DNA of 64,000 nucleotides from an uncultured Coriobacteriia bacterium. GTDB taxonomy: Bacteria > Actinomycetota > Coriobacteriia > Coriobacteriales > Eggerthellaceae. The notes below the pieces were generated by a model, which was not told the origin of the DNA, did not search any database, and saw only the letters and a list, made by a program, of their open reading frames with translations. Positions 43,498 through 52,517 of the stretch are shown in pieces. A program made the translations under genes and the position numbers. The stretch covers positions 1 through 64,000 of the forward strand of contig CASEJD010000024.1 in assembly GCA_949288145.1 (NCBI GenBank). Direction: 5' to 3'. Within the stretch, counting starts at the first letter, position 1. Every line of letters begins with the position of its first letter.

Positions 43498-44207
43498 GCG
43501 GCCGCATGATGCGCTTGGTGTTCGCCCTGGTTCTTGTGCTTGCGTTCGCATGCGCTCCCGCGGCCTGGGCTGTCGAAGGCGACGGGGGCCAGGCGGGCGC
43601 GGATGCTGCTGCTCCTGCCGAAGGAGCCGCGAACAGCGAGCGCGCTGTGAGCGGCGAGACCGCCGAAGGCGCAGGCGAAGGAGCGGGCGAAGCCGGCCAG
43701 GCAAGCGAGGTTGATCCGACGAACGCAGTCGACCCACAGCTTCTGCCGGATTCGTCGTTCATCTACGACACGTCCATCGTCGATTTGGCGCACGCCGACT
43801 CGTACTTCGACAACCAGACTGTGCGCGTGACGGGCGAGGTGGTCGGCGACCGCCGCGCCACCATCGGCGACGGCGAGAACTGCTGGATCACGCTCACGGA
43901 GCCAACGTTCGGCGAGAACAGCACCGTCGAGGTGTACATGAGCAACGAGCAGGCGTCGCGCATCGACACGTACGGCGCGTACGGCCGCGTGGGCACCATC
44001 CTGAGCGTGCAAGGCACGTTCCATCTGGTGTGCCCCGAGCACGAGGGCGAAAGCGACGTCCATGCCGAGTCCGTCACCGTGTCGGCCCGCGGCCATGCGG
44101 TGGAGTCGGATTTCGACTCGCAGAGCTTCCTGCCGGGCATCGCGTGCGTGGGTGTCGGCGTGCTCATGATGGTGATCCTGGGCATCCTCAGGGAGCGAGG
44201 GAGGTAG
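43494..44207 (+). CDS. Secreted, membrane-anchored OB-fold-like protein
   Basis: A 237-residue protein of unknown function. It has a signal peptide (MRLVFALVLVLAFACAPAAWA) and an Ala/Glu/Gly-rich linker (25-75). An extracytoplasmic domain of about 130 residues looks OB-fold-like (YFDNQTVRVTGEVVGDRRAT, ENCWITLTE, YGRVGTILSVQGTFHLVCPE). A C-terminal transmembrane helix (LPGIACVGVGVLMMVILGIL) and RERGR end it. It is coupled to trkH by a four-base overlap and followed one base later by rsgA. Possibly an accessory of the K+ carrier, but that is only context. Confidence 0.75.
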   Translation: MSGRMMRLVFALVLVLAFACAPAAWAVEGDGGQAGADAAAPAEGAANSERAVSGETAEGAGEGAGEAGQASEVDPTNAVDPQLLPDSSFIYDTSIVDLAHADSYFDNQTVRVTGEVVGDRRATIGDGENCWITLTEPTFGENSTVEVYMSNEQASRIDTYGAYGRVGTILSVQGTFHLVCPEHEGESDVHAESVTVSARGHAVESDFDSQSFLPGIACVGVGVLMMVILGILRERGR

Positions 44208-44208
44208 C

Positions 44209-45216
44209 GTGCAAGAAGAAGACCGCACGATTGGCGAGGTCGTGAAGCTCGATCGCGGGTTCCCGCTCGTCCGCACGCCGGACGGTGCCGAATACCGCTG
44301 CAAGCATTCCACCGCGCTCGTGAAGCGCGAGCACGTGCGCGCCGTCATTGGCGACCAGGTGGAGCTGTCCTTGCCGCACGGCAACGACAAGGCGCTCATC
44401 ACCGGCATCCTGCCACGCCGCAACCGCTTCGTGCGGAAAGACCCCACCGAGCGCGCCCTGCCCCAGGTGCTTGCCGCGAACTTCGAGCACGTGCTCGTGG
44501 CGCAACCGCTCTCGGATGTGAACCTCAAGCGCCTTGAGCGCGAGCTTGTCCTGGCGTTCGAGACGGGCGCCGACGTGGCCGTGGTGCTCACGAAGGCGGA
44601 CCTGGCCGAGAGCGAAGAGCAGCTTGCGTCCGTTCGCCAGGCGGTTCGGGACCTCGCGGGCGACCGCGTGCCCATCGTCGTGTGCACCGAAGAGGACCCG
44701 GAGTCGGTCGAAGCGGTGCGCGCGCTCGTGCCGCCGGGGGAGACCGCCATTCTCCTGGGGCGTTCAGGCGTGGGGAAATCGAGCCTGGTGAACGTGCTCG
44801 TTGGCCATGAGCTGCAAGAGACGACCGCCGTGCGCAAGACCGACGGCCGCGGCCGCCACACCACCGTGTCGCGCGAGATCGTGGATATTCCCGGCGCAGG
44901 CCGCGTCGTGGACATGCCGGGCGTGCGCGGTCTGGCGCTGTGGGATGCCGAAGAGGGCATCGGCGCTGCGTTCGCCGACGTGGAGGAGCTGGCCGCTGGC
45001 TGCAAGTTCCGCGACTGCAAGCACGAGAACGAGCCGGGTTGTGCGGTGCTCGCCGCCGTGAAGGCGGGCGAGCTCGCGGAAAGCAGGCTCGAGTCCTACC
45101 GTCAGCTCATGCGCGAGACCGACGAGATTCGCCGTCGTCGCGAGGAGGCCGCGCGCATTCGCTCGCGCACCGGGCATCCGCGCCATCGCTCGACCCGCCC
45201 GCGCAAGCGGAAGTAG
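44209..45216 (+). CDS. rsgA: Ribosome small subunit-dependent GTPase A
   Basis: Circularly permuted GTPase that helps mature the 30S subunit, 335 residues. It has an N-terminal OB-fold, G4 LTKADLAE, then G1 GRSGVGKSSLVN and G3 DMPGVRGLAL (order G4-G5-G1-G3 as in the permuted family). The zinc finger is CKFRDCKHENEPGC. The basic C-terminal tail (RHRSTRPRKRK) suits RNA binding. GTG 44209 follows GAGGGAGG, one base after the preceding stop. Confidence 0.93.
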   Translation: MQEEDRTIGEVVKLDRGFPLVRTPDGAEYRCKHSTALVKREHVRAVIGDQVELSLPHGNDKALITGILPRRNRFVRKDPTERALPQVLAANFEHVLVAQPLSDVNLKRLERELVLAFETGADVAVVLTKADLAESEEQLASVRQAVRDLAGDRVPIVVCTEEDPESVEAVRALVPPGETAILLGRSGVGKSSLVNVLVGHELQETTAVRKTDGRGRHTTVSREIVDIPGAGRVVDMPGVRGLALWDAEEGIGAAFADVEELAAGCKFRDCKHENEPGCAVLAAVKAGELAESRLESYRQLMRETDEIRRRREEAARIRSRTGHPRHRSTRPRKRK

Positions 45217-45253
45217 GGAGCTGCCCGCCCGCTTCGCGCGGACGGCCAGCTCC

Positions 45254-45538
45254 CTAGACGGCTTCTTGGCAGTCGGCGTCTTCGTCCTCGAAATCGCGCT
45301 GCGCCACGTCGAACGGCGTGAACGCGCGTAGTTTCTGACACCGGTCGATAGCCTCCAAGTCGATGACGAGCGGCTCGTCGTTTTCGTCGAAGATGCGGTA
45401 GAGCGTCCCGTCGGCGCTCTCCTCGCCGCCTTCGACTCCCTTCGTCGGAGTGTCCGCCTGCATTGCAGGTGCGTCGTGCCGACGTGCTTTGCCGCTCCCG
45501 GGCGCCTTGCGGTGCCCTAAGGGAATATGCGGTTTCAC
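45254..45538 (-). CDS. Small acidic hypothetical protein
   Basis: A 94-residue protein. The N-terminus is basic (KPHIPLGHRKAPGSGKARR), and the acidic C-terminal half contains GTLYRIFDENDEPLVIDLEA and RAFTPFDVAQRDFEDEDADC. GTG 45538 is chosen for the GGAAGGGAG site seven bases upstream. It is tail-to-tail with rsgA. No family recognised. Coding character is supported by a good ribosome site and the amphipathic composition, but it remains hypothetical. Confidence 0.55.
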   Translation of the reverse strand: MKPHIPLGHRKAPGSGKARRHDAPAMQADTPTKGVEGGEESADGTLYRIFDENDEPLVIDLEAIDRCQKLRAFTPFDVAQRDFEDEDADCQEAV

Positions 45539-45809
45539 GTTTCTCCCTTCCACAAAAGAGACACGAAAAGCATAACAGCGTCATCGCAGGCGAAAACGGG
45601 CGTTCCCGCGGTGTGCGAAAACGCCGTGCGACCGGCTGCGCGCAAAATGCCCTACTTCCAGGCCGATGGCGTACAATATGCCGGTACGAACGCGCGTTTG
45701 CATGGCTCGCCGCCGTGCCGCCTTCGCTTCCAGGCATCGTTCGGCCGTATGGCCGCACGGTCCTTTCCGCAGGGTGCGCGCCTGATAACAGAAGAAGGAA
45801 GCCCTACAT

Positions 45810-47102
45810 ATGAATCCGGCAATCGTCATCCCAACGTTCCACACCGGACGCGGGCGCCGCGGCTCGCGCAACATCTCGCAGGCATACGACCATCCCACGC
45901 CGCTGTCGAAGAACGGCGAGTTGCCTCGGTGCCTTCAATCTCTCTTGAAGGTTCGCGGCATCGGTCAAATCATCATCCTTGTCGCGGCCGACCCGGGTGT
46001 GGAGATTCAGGCGTGCGAGAAGGTCCTCAACATCGCCTCCCAATTCCCCGCGCTGAACATCATCGTCATCGGCACGCCGGAGCACCTGCTCATCCAGCAG
46101 CGTATGGAGCAGCTGGGCCTGGGCAAGCTCGGCAAAGAGGTCGGCCTGTCCGGCTACAGCGCCGTGCGCAATCTCGGCCTGGTGGTGGCCAACGTGCTGG
46201 GCTTCGACTCCGTGGTCTTCCTGGACGACGACGAGGTCATCGACGACGCGAACTTCCTGCAGCATGCCATGTACGGCCTGGGCAAGCTCACGCCGAAGGG
46301 CATCCCGATTCTGGCGAAGACGGGCTTCTACTTCAACTCCGAGGGCACGTACCTCTCGAAGAGCCAGGACAAGTGGTACAACCACTTCTGGCAGCAGGGC
46401 AAAGCATTCAACAAGTGGATCGAGAAGGCTATGCGCGGCCCGCGCCTGTCGCGCTCCAACCATGTGTGCGGCGGCTGCCTCGCCCTGCACAAAGAGGCGT
46501 TCAAGCGCCTGTCGTTCGACCCGTGGATCATGCGCGGCGAAGACCTCGACTACATGCTGAACCTGCGCATGTACGGCTCTGACATCTGGTTCGACAACAA
46601 GTGGAGCCTGCGTCACCTGCCGCCCGAGTCCACGAGCGAGGGCACGCGCTTCCGCCAGGACATCTACCGCTGGCTCTACGAGTACCGCAAGATGGAGTAC
46701 AGCCGCACGCAGATCGACCTGCTGCAGGTCAAGCCTGCCTCGCTCGAGCCGTACCCGGGCCCCTTCCTGGAGCCGGGGATCGAGCGCCGCATTCGCATCA
46801 CAGCGTTCCTACGCAGCCTGGCGCGCCCCGACAAGCGCGCCTACCGCAAGGCCGCGAAAGCTGCGAAGGTCGAGGCGGCGGAGTACGCACAGCGCAACTG
46901 CGCGAAATACTTCGAGTTCCAGTTCATCTGGCCTGAGCTCATGGCCCGCATGGAGGGCGATCAGATCCTGCGCACGGCGCTGCTGCAGTCCGCGGCGCGC
47001 TCCATTGCCGGCGCCGACGTCGACCGGCTCGAGCAGCTGGCAGAGGCAGCGGGCATCGACCCGGGCTCCACGAGCGAAATCCGCATGAACGTGGAGGAAT
47101 AG
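45810..47102 (+). CDS. GT-A-type glycosyltransferase-like protein
   Basis: A 430-residue, soluble-looking protein. It begins MNPAIVIPTFHTGRGRRGSR (strand 1 of a GT-A Rossmann half) and has VVFLDDDEVIDDANFLQHAM (DxD-type nucleotide-sugar/metal motif), NHVCGGCLALHKEAF and SFDPWIMRGEDLDYMLNLRM (acceptor-side ED). The C-terminal helical region is Lys/Arg/Ala-rich. Donor and acceptor unknown. No other cell-surface genes flank it. It precedes a TSUP gene by 3 bases, so co-translation is likely. Confidence 0.75.
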   Translation: MNPAIVIPTFHTGRGRRGSRNISQAYDHPTPLSKNGELPRCLQSLLKVRGIGQIIILVAADPGVEIQACEKVLNIASQFPALNIIVIGTPEHLLIQQRMEQLGLGKLGKEVGLSGYSAVRNLGLVVANVLGFDSVVFLDDDEVIDDANFLQHAMYGLGKLTPKGIPILAKTGFYFNSEGTYLSKSQDKWYNHFWQQGKAFNKWIEKAMRGPRLSRSNHVCGGCLALHKEAFKRLSFDPWIMRGEDLDYMLNLRMYGSDIWFDNKWSLRHLPPESTSEGTRFRQDIYRWLYEYRKMEYSRTQIDLLQVKPASLEPYPGPFLEPGIERRIRITAFLRSLARPDKRAYRKAAKAAKVEAAEYAQRNCAKYFEFQFIWPELMARMEGDQILRTALLQSAARSIAGADVDRLEQLAEAAGIDPGSTSEIRMNVEE

Positions 47103-47105
47103 CGC

Positions 47106-47996
47106 ATGGAGATCGGGGCGCTCATCGCTGCAGTCGCGGTCGGCCTGATCGTCGGCGTGCTGTCGGGCCTGCTGGGCATCGGCGGCGGCACCATGATGGT
47201 GCCCGTGTTCCGCCTGGGGTTCGGCCTTGAGGCCATCCAGGCGACGGCTACCTCGCTGTTCACGATCATTCCCACGTCGCTGTCCGGCTGCGTCACGCAC
47301 GTACGGAACAAGACGTGCATCGTCCCGATCGGCGTCGCCGCCGGCCTAGGCGGCGCGCTCACGTCCCCGGTGGGCGTGTGGCTGGCCAGCATGTCGCCCG
47401 CATGGCTCATCATGCTCGCCGCTGCGCTCATCATCGGGTACTCCGCGTTCAACATGCTGCGGAAAGCGTTCAAGAAGCCGAAGGCCGCCCCGGCGCAGGC
47501 CGCCGGGATGCGCCCCGAGCTGAGCACGCCTGCCGCGAAGGGGGAGGTTGCCGCGCACGGCGCGCAGGCCGCCGAGATGGCGCCCGTCGCAGCGCACGCC
47601 GAGTCGTCAGCCTTCGCGGTCGAGCGCAAGCACCTGTTCATTGGCGTCGCCATCGGCCTGACGGCGGGCCTTGCGTCTGGGTATGTGGGCGTGGGCGGCG
47701 GCTTCATCATGGTGCCCATGTTCCTGTCCTTGCTGAGCCTGCCCATGAAAAAGACGTCGGGCACGTCGCTCATCGCGGTGACGATTCTGGCCATCCCCGG
47801 CGTCATCGAGCAGGCGATGCTCGGGCATATCGATTTCGTCGCCGGCATCGCCATGGCGGTGGGCTCCATCCCGGGCGCCGTCCTGGGCGCCCAGCTCATG
47901 AAGCGCGTGCCCGAGCGCGCCCTGCGCATCTTCTTCGGCGTGTTCCTCCTCATCATGGCAGTCGTCCTGGTCGTGAACGAGCTCGCGGTGGCGTAG
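47106..47996 (+). CDS. TSUP-family (TauE/SafE-like) membrane carrier
   Basis: A 296-residue membrane protein with the two-repeat TSUP fold: LLGIGGGTMMVPVFRLGFGL in repeat 1 and GYVGVGGGFIMVPMFLSLLS in repeat 2, each the glycine-rich family signature. A hydrophilic loop of about 60 residues separates the halves. Characterised members export or import sulfite, sulfoacetate or other small organosulfur anions; substrate not determinable here. ATG 47106 lies three bases after the glycosyltransferase stop. Confidence 0.88.
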   Translation: MEIGALIAAVAVGLIVGVLSGLLGIGGGTMMVPVFRLGFGLEAIQATATSLFTIIPTSLSGCVTHVRNKTCIVPIGVAAGLGGALTSPVGVWLASMSPAWLIMLAAALIIGYSAFNMLRKAFKKPKAAPAQAAGMRPELSTPAAKGEVAAHGAQAAEMAPVAAHAESSAFAVERKHLFIGVAIGLTAGLASGYVGVGGGFIMVPMFLSLLSLPMKKTSGTSLIAVTILAIPGVIEQAMLGHIDFVAGIAMAVGSIPGAVLGAQLMKRVPERALRIFFGVFLLIMAVVLVVNELAVA

Positions 47997-48206
47997 CACC
48001 CGCGCTCTTTGCCGAAGCGCGTCTTGCCGCAGCGTTCCTAGCTGTGGTGCGCCCTCCGACGACGCGGGAGGCCGCGCGGTCTCGGTGCGGCCCGAAGGGC
48101 GTCCGGCGTCGGGCGCCGCGCTTCCGTTCCTAGCCCCGTGTGCCGGCGCGTGGTAGCATGGCGTTCTCGGGGCCGAAGGAGGCCCCATGCGCGTAAAGGG
48201 GGCATC

Positions 48207-49508
48207 ATGGGCGAACAACGGCGCAAGTCGCGCACGCTGCTATTCGAAACGTTCCTCGCGATCATGGCCATCGGCTCGGGCGCCGTCTTGGTGTGGTCGC
48301 TCGTGACGCCGGGCGTGAACGTCGCGCTGCTCGTCATCGCGGGCGTCATCTTCACGCTGTCGCTTGTCGTCATCCTGCGCTTGGCGCTCGACCCTGACAT
48401 GGTGCGCGCCACCCAGACTGACAGCGTGCTCGGCCTGGCCAGCCAGACGCTCGCCGCCATGCCCGACGGCCTGGACATCGCCTCCGCGCAGAAGATTTGC
48501 GACCTGCTGCTCCCTGCGACCTCCGCGTGCGCCGTGGCCATCACGGGCACGGACATGATTTTGGGATACGCCGGCGCCCAGCAGGACGAAAGCCGCAGCG
48601 GCAGCCCAATCCGCACCGCCGCCACGCACGCCACGCTGCAGGACGGCAAGACGCGCATCCTCACCTCGCCGGAAGAGATCGGCTTCCCGGCCGGCTCGCA
48701 GGTTATCAAGGCCGCCATCATTGTGCCGTTGACCGTTTCGGGCGAGGCGCAGGGCACGCTCAAGTTCTACTTCCGCCACGCGCGCAACATCAACGAGACG
48801 CAAATCTCCGTCGCCGAGGGCTTCGGCGAGCTGCTGTCCACTCAGCTGGCAGCTATGGCGCTCGAGGAGCAGACGAAGCTGGCCACCAGCATGGAGCTCA
48901 AAATGCTCCAAAGCCAGATCAACCCCCACTTCCTGTTCAACACCATCAACACCATCGCCTCGTTCATCCGCACCGACCCGAACAAGGCGCGCACGCTGCT
49001 GCGCGAGTTCGCTGTGTTCTACCGCCGCACGCTCGAAGACGCGTCCGACCTCATCCCGCTCGACCGTGAGATCGAGCAGACGCAGCGTTACTTCACCTTC
49101 GAAGTGGCGCGCTTCGGAGATGACCGCCTGGAGCTCGACACCGACGTCGACGAGGACTTGGAAGGCGTTTACATTCCGGCGTTCATGGTGCAGCCGCTCG
49201 TGGAGAACGCGGTGCGCCACGCCATGCCCTCCGAAGGAAAGCTCACCATCGTCATCCGCGCGCTCCGCACGGGCAACGACGTGCTGGTCAGCATCGTCGA
49301 CGACGGCACGGGCATGACCGAGGAGGCGCGCCAGAACATCCTGCACCCCGAGTCGTCCACGGGCTTGGGCATCGCGGTCAAGAACATCCACGACCGCATT
49401 CGCGGCTACTATGGCGGCGATTCCCGCATGGACATCCAGACGAAGCTCGGCGAGGGCACCACGGTCACGCTGTACCTCAAGGACGGCGCCCTGCACGACG
49501 AGGGGTAG
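48207..49508 (+). CDS. LytS-type sensor histidine kinase
   Basis: A 433-residue kinase. Two N-terminal membrane helices (13-32, 40-60), a GAF-like domain (about 75-215), the HisKA_7/LytS phosphoacceptor segment QSQINPHFLFNTINTIASF (His241), then HATPase with LVENAVRHAM, VDDGTGM and GLGIAVKNIHDRI. ATG 48207 follows AAAGGGGG; upstream in-frame sequence is intergenic. The partner LytTR regulator follows, but with its own terminator and promoter between. Confidence 0.92.
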   Translation: MGEQRRKSRTLLFETFLAIMAIGSGAVLVWSLVTPGVNVALLVIAGVIFTLSLVVILRLALDPDMVRATQTDSVLGLASQTLAAMPDGLDIASAQKICDLLLPATSACAVAITGTDMILGYAGAQQDESRSGSPIRTAATHATLQDGKTRILTSPEEIGFPAGSQVIKAAIIVPLTVSGEAQGTLKFYFRHARNINETQISVAEGFGELLSTQLAAMALEEQTKLATSMELKMLQSQINPHFLFNTINTIASFIRTDPNKARTLLREFAVFYRRTLEDASDLIPLDREIEQTQRYFTFEVARFGDDRLELDTDVDEDLEGVYIPAFMVQPLVENAVRHAMPSEGKLTIVIRALRTGNDVLVSIVDDGTGMTEEARQNILHPESSTGLGIAVKNIHDRIRGYYGGDSRMDIQTKLGEGTTVTLYLKDGALHDEG

Positions 49509-49536
49509 TCGGCGTCCAACCAAACCAGAACGAAAC

Positions 49537-49580
49537 CCGCCCAGATCTCGCTCGTGGCATTGAAACCGCGAGCGAGGGCG
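49537..49580 (+). terminator. Terminator between lytS-type and lytR-type genes
   Basis: Stem CTCGCTCG/CGAGCGAG (49547-49554/49569-49576), extended by CGCC/GGCG after a bulge and followed by TTTATT. A separate -10 box TATAAT (49611-49616) lies downstream, so the regulator gene can be transcribed alone. Confidence 0.6.
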
Positions 49581-49658
49581 TTTATTCGCGGCCATTCACG
49601 CGGAGTGGTCTATAATGGCATGATAGGTTCGAGAACAGACCGTCTCCTGGAGGTCAAA

Positions 49659-50372
49659 TTGCTGAAAGCAATGATCGTCGACGACGAAGCCCCTGCGCGC
49701 TCCGAGCTCAAGTACCTGCTTGACGAACTGGGTCAGGTTGAGGTCGCTTGCGAAGCCGCCAACGTGCGCGAGGCCATCGAGAAGCTGAAGGAATATCCGT
49801 GCGACGTGATGTTCCTCGATATCAACATGCCTGAGGCCACGGGCCTGCAGCTGGCCGAGGCCATGCAGCACCTGAAGTACCCGCCGGCCGTCGTGTTCGT
49901 CACGGCGTACAGCGAGTTCGCGCTGGACGCGTTCAAGGTGAAGGCCATCGACTACCTGGTGAAGCCGGTCGAGACGGACCGCCTGGCGCAGGCTATCGCC
50001 CGCGTGCGCGAGCACGTCTCCATGCACGCGAAGATGCAGAAGTCCGAGCGCATCCCGGTGGAAAAGGGCGGCAAGAAGATCCTCATCGGCATCGACAAGA
50101 TTCGCTACGTCATGGCGCGCGACGACTACGCCTACCTCCAGACGGACACCGACCGCTACTTCTCCACGGTCAGCCTTGCGCAGCTCGAGAAGCGCTTGGA
50201 CGGCCATGGGTTCTTCCGCGTGCATCGCGGCTACCTGGTGAACCTTTCGCTCGTGAAGGAAGTGGAGTCCGTCTCTGGCGGAACGCTGCTTCTCACGCTG
50301 GACGGCGCTGACGAGAAAATCCCGGTCAGCCGTCGCCGCGTCTCCGCCCTGAAGAAGGCCTTGGGCCTGTAG
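49659..50372 (+). CDS. LytTR-family response regulator
   Basis: A 237-residue regulator. Receiver domain: acidic pocket DD at 8-9, phospho-acceptor Asp54 in MFLDINMP, Thr in VTAYSEFA, Lys in YLVKPVETD. The LytTR DNA-binding domain starts about residue 130 (ILIGIDKIRYVMARDDYAYL, RVHRGYLVNLSLVKEVESV, IPVSRRRVSALKKAL). TTG 49659 is preferred: GGAGG ends six bases upstream and the protein then begins directly with the receiver strand. It pairs with the upstream LytS-type kinase. Target genes unknown. Confidence 0.9.
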   Translation: MLKAMIVDDEAPARSELKYLLDELGQVEVACEAANVREAIEKLKEYPCDVMFLDINMPEATGLQLAEAMQHLKYPPAVVFVTAYSEFALDAFKVKAIDYLVKPVETDRLAQAIARVREHVSMHAKMQKSERIPVEKGGKKILIGIDKIRYVMARDDYAYLQTDTDRYFSTVSLAQLEKRLDGHGFFRVHRGYLVNLSLVKEVESVSGGTLLLTLDGADEKIPVSRRRVSALKKALGL

Positions 50373-50409
50373 CCTACGGCCGACGGCGGAAACCGCGTTC
50401 GTATCACCT

Positions 50410-50437
50410 GCCCCGGGCCGTTGGCTCGGGGCTTTTT
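50410..50437 (+). terminator. Terminator after the LytTR gene
   Basis: A 9-bp stem with one mismatch (50410-50418/50424-50432) followed by TTTTT. Confidence 0.85.
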
Positions 50438-50527
50438 CGTATTCGCTCGCTGAAATAGTGGAGCGCCTGCAGTTCTCCGGCGCGCTTTGGTAAAATCAAT
50501 CCACTTATGGCTTGAAAGAAGGAAACC

Positions 50528-52234
50528 ATGCTAGTCAGTGACGTTGAGAAGCTGTATCCCTCCACCAAAGCGCTGGTGAAGGACAAGGTGGCCAGCCGCC
50601 TACATGCGAAGGACCACACGCTCTACAGCTTTTCCGAGGAGGCGCAGGAGTGCGCCCGCAACTATATGGGCTGGACCGATCTGGCCAGCAACCCGCCGCT
50701 CAACCTGGACGTGATCCAGGAGTTCGCGGACTCCGTGGTCGAGAGCGGCATCAAGACGGTCGTGCTGATCGGCCAGGGCGGCTCCACCCAGGCGCCCATG
50801 ACCATCACGAAATACAACAAGGTCGACGCCGGCCGTATTGCGTTCCGCACGCTGGACTCCGATTCCCCGGTGCGCATGCGCGCCATGATGGCCGAGACCA
50901 ATCCTGAGACCACGCTGTTCATCATCTCGTCGAAGAGCGGCGGCACCATCGAACCGCGCCTGCTGCTGCGCGCCGTGCGCGCTGCCATGGCGCAGGTCAT
51001 GGACGAAGCCGACATCGTGAAGCACCTGGTCGCCATCACCGACCCGGGCTCCGACCTCGAGGCGCAGGCCAAGCGCGAAGGCTGGCTGGCCGTCTTCAGC
51101 GGCGAGCCCACGGTGGGCGGCCGTTTCTCGGCGCTGTCCGTGTTCGGCCTGCTGCCGGCGGCCCTCGTGGGCATCGACCTGCGCGAGTTCATGGAGCACG
51201 CCGTGGAAGCTGAGCGCACGTGCGCGGAGGACGCGGTGGACAACCCGGCTATCACGCTCGCGGCGTTCCTGTACGACAACTACATGCAGGGCCGCAATAA
51301 GTTCTGCTTCCTCACCCCGAAGCGCGGCCGCGTTCTGGGCCTGTGGATCGAGCAGCTGGTGGCGGAGAGCCTGGGCAAGAACGGCCAGGGCATCCTGCCC
51401 AACATCGAGGTCGACTCCCTCATGCTGCACCGCGACGCGGGCGACCGTTCCGTCATCATGTACCAGACGCGCACTGACCTGTGGGACGAGCGCAAGAACT
51501 TCGAGATGAGCCTTGCCTACATCGACAACGCCATCCCGCGCCTGAACTTCCGCATCGAGAACGTCTCGGAGCTGGCGGAGCATTTCGTCATGTGGGAGTA
51601 CGCCATTGCCATGTGCGGCTACCTCATGAAGATCTGCCCGTTCGACCAGCCCGACGTGGCCTCCGCCAAGGCCGAGGTGCTGAAGATCCTGGCCGAAGGC
51701 CAGCCCGAGCCGGACTTCACGCAGGACTTCCTTGACGACGTGTACATGGGCGAGGTCGAGGTGCGCCTGGGCGAGTGCTTCAAGGGCATCGCCGACGTTC
51801 GCGACGCCCTGAAAGCCCTGCTCAAGAGCATCGAGCCGGGCGATTACTTCGCGCTCAACGCATTCCTGCCGTTCACGGGCGAAGGCCGCCGCGAGGCGCT
51901 CGAGGAGATTCGCCATGGCGTGGCGCAGAAGTGCGGCGTGACCTCGTGCCTCGAGGTGGGCCCGCGCTACCTGCACTCCACGGGCCAGCTGCAAAAGGGC
52001 GGCCCGAACAACGGCGTGTACCTCATCCTTTCTGCTGACGAGTTGAAGGACATCCCGCTGGACGAGGAGGCAGAGAGCCTGGGCGCGCTGGCGAAGGCAC
52101 AGGCGTCGGGCGATCTGCTCGTCCTGTCCGAGCGCGGCCGCCGCTGCCTGCACCTGCACCTGCCGGACAACTCCAGCGTCACCCTGCGCCAGCTGGCGTG
52201 GATGGTCGGCGAGATTCTGGACGGCAAGCGCTAA
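50528..52234 (+). CDS. pgi: Glucose-6-phosphate isomerase, lineage of the transaldolase-fused enzymes
   Basis: SIS-fold isomerase of 568 residues interconverting glucose 6-phosphate and fructose 6-phosphate. SIS motifs: VLIGQGGSTQAPMTITKY and FIISSKSGGTIEPRLLL; sugar-ring end: GPRYLHSTGQLQKGGPNNGV. This C-terminal signature and the overall length resemble the PGI half of bifunctional transaldolase/PGI (tal-pgi) proteins rather than classical PGI; the transaldolase half is absent here. ATG 50528 follows GAAGGAAA. TAAAAT near 50490 may be the -10 box. Flanked by terminators on both sides, so monocistronic. Confidence 0.8.
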   Translation: MLVSDVEKLYPSTKALVKDKVASRLHAKDHTLYSFSEEAQECARNYMGWTDLASNPPLNLDVIQEFADSVVESGIKTVVLIGQGGSTQAPMTITKYNKVDAGRIAFRTLDSDSPVRMRAMMAETNPETTLFIISSKSGGTIEPRLLLRAVRAAMAQVMDEADIVKHLVAITDPGSDLEAQAKREGWLAVFSGEPTVGGRFSALSVFGLLPAALVGIDLREFMEHAVEAERTCAEDAVDNPAITLAAFLYDNYMQGRNKFCFLTPKRGRVLGLWIEQLVAESLGKNGQGILPNIEVDSLMLHRDAGDRSVIMYQTRTDLWDERKNFEMSLAYIDNAIPRLNFRIENVSELAEHFVMWEYAIAMCGYLMKICPFDQPDVASAKAEVLKILAEGQPEPDFTQDFLDDVYMGEVEVRLGECFKGIADVRDALKALLKSIEPGDYFALNAFLPFTGEGRREALEEIRHGVAQKCGVTSCLEVGPRYLHSTGQLQKGGPNNGVYLILSADELKDIPLDEEAESLGALAKAQASGDLLVLSERGRRCLHLHLPDNSSVTLRQLAWMVGEILDGKR

Positions 52235-52265
52235 ACGCGCTGGAACAAAGCATTATGCGCCCGAC

Positions 52266-52298
52266 GGCTCCTTGGACTTCGCGCCAAGGAGCCATTTT
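52266..52298 (+). terminator. pgi terminator
   Basis: A 10-bp perfect stem (52266-52275/52284-52293) followed by ATTTT. Confidence 0.9.
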
Positions 52299-52517
52299 CG
52301 TGTTGACGCTCGCAGCGTGCCTAGAGAGGCTGTCGTTTTGTGCATCGGGTGGGGGAGATTTGTGCCGCGTGTGGCCTCCTTGTTCACTTTAGGAAACAGA
52401 AATAACGTAGCGCCCTTTACGGCCAAAGAAATGGCATTGTGCTTAGATGAAACGATAGAGCGATACGACGAACGATGTCGCACTTGGATTGATAGCACTA
52501 TATGACCGGGGGCGAGC

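Noticed and set aside
52299-52517. A small plus-strand frame (52272-52505) just ahead of the Crp/Fnr-like gene
   Set aside because: It begins inside the pgi terminator, has no ribosome site and no recognisable features. Nothing else is seen between the terminator and the regulator gene.
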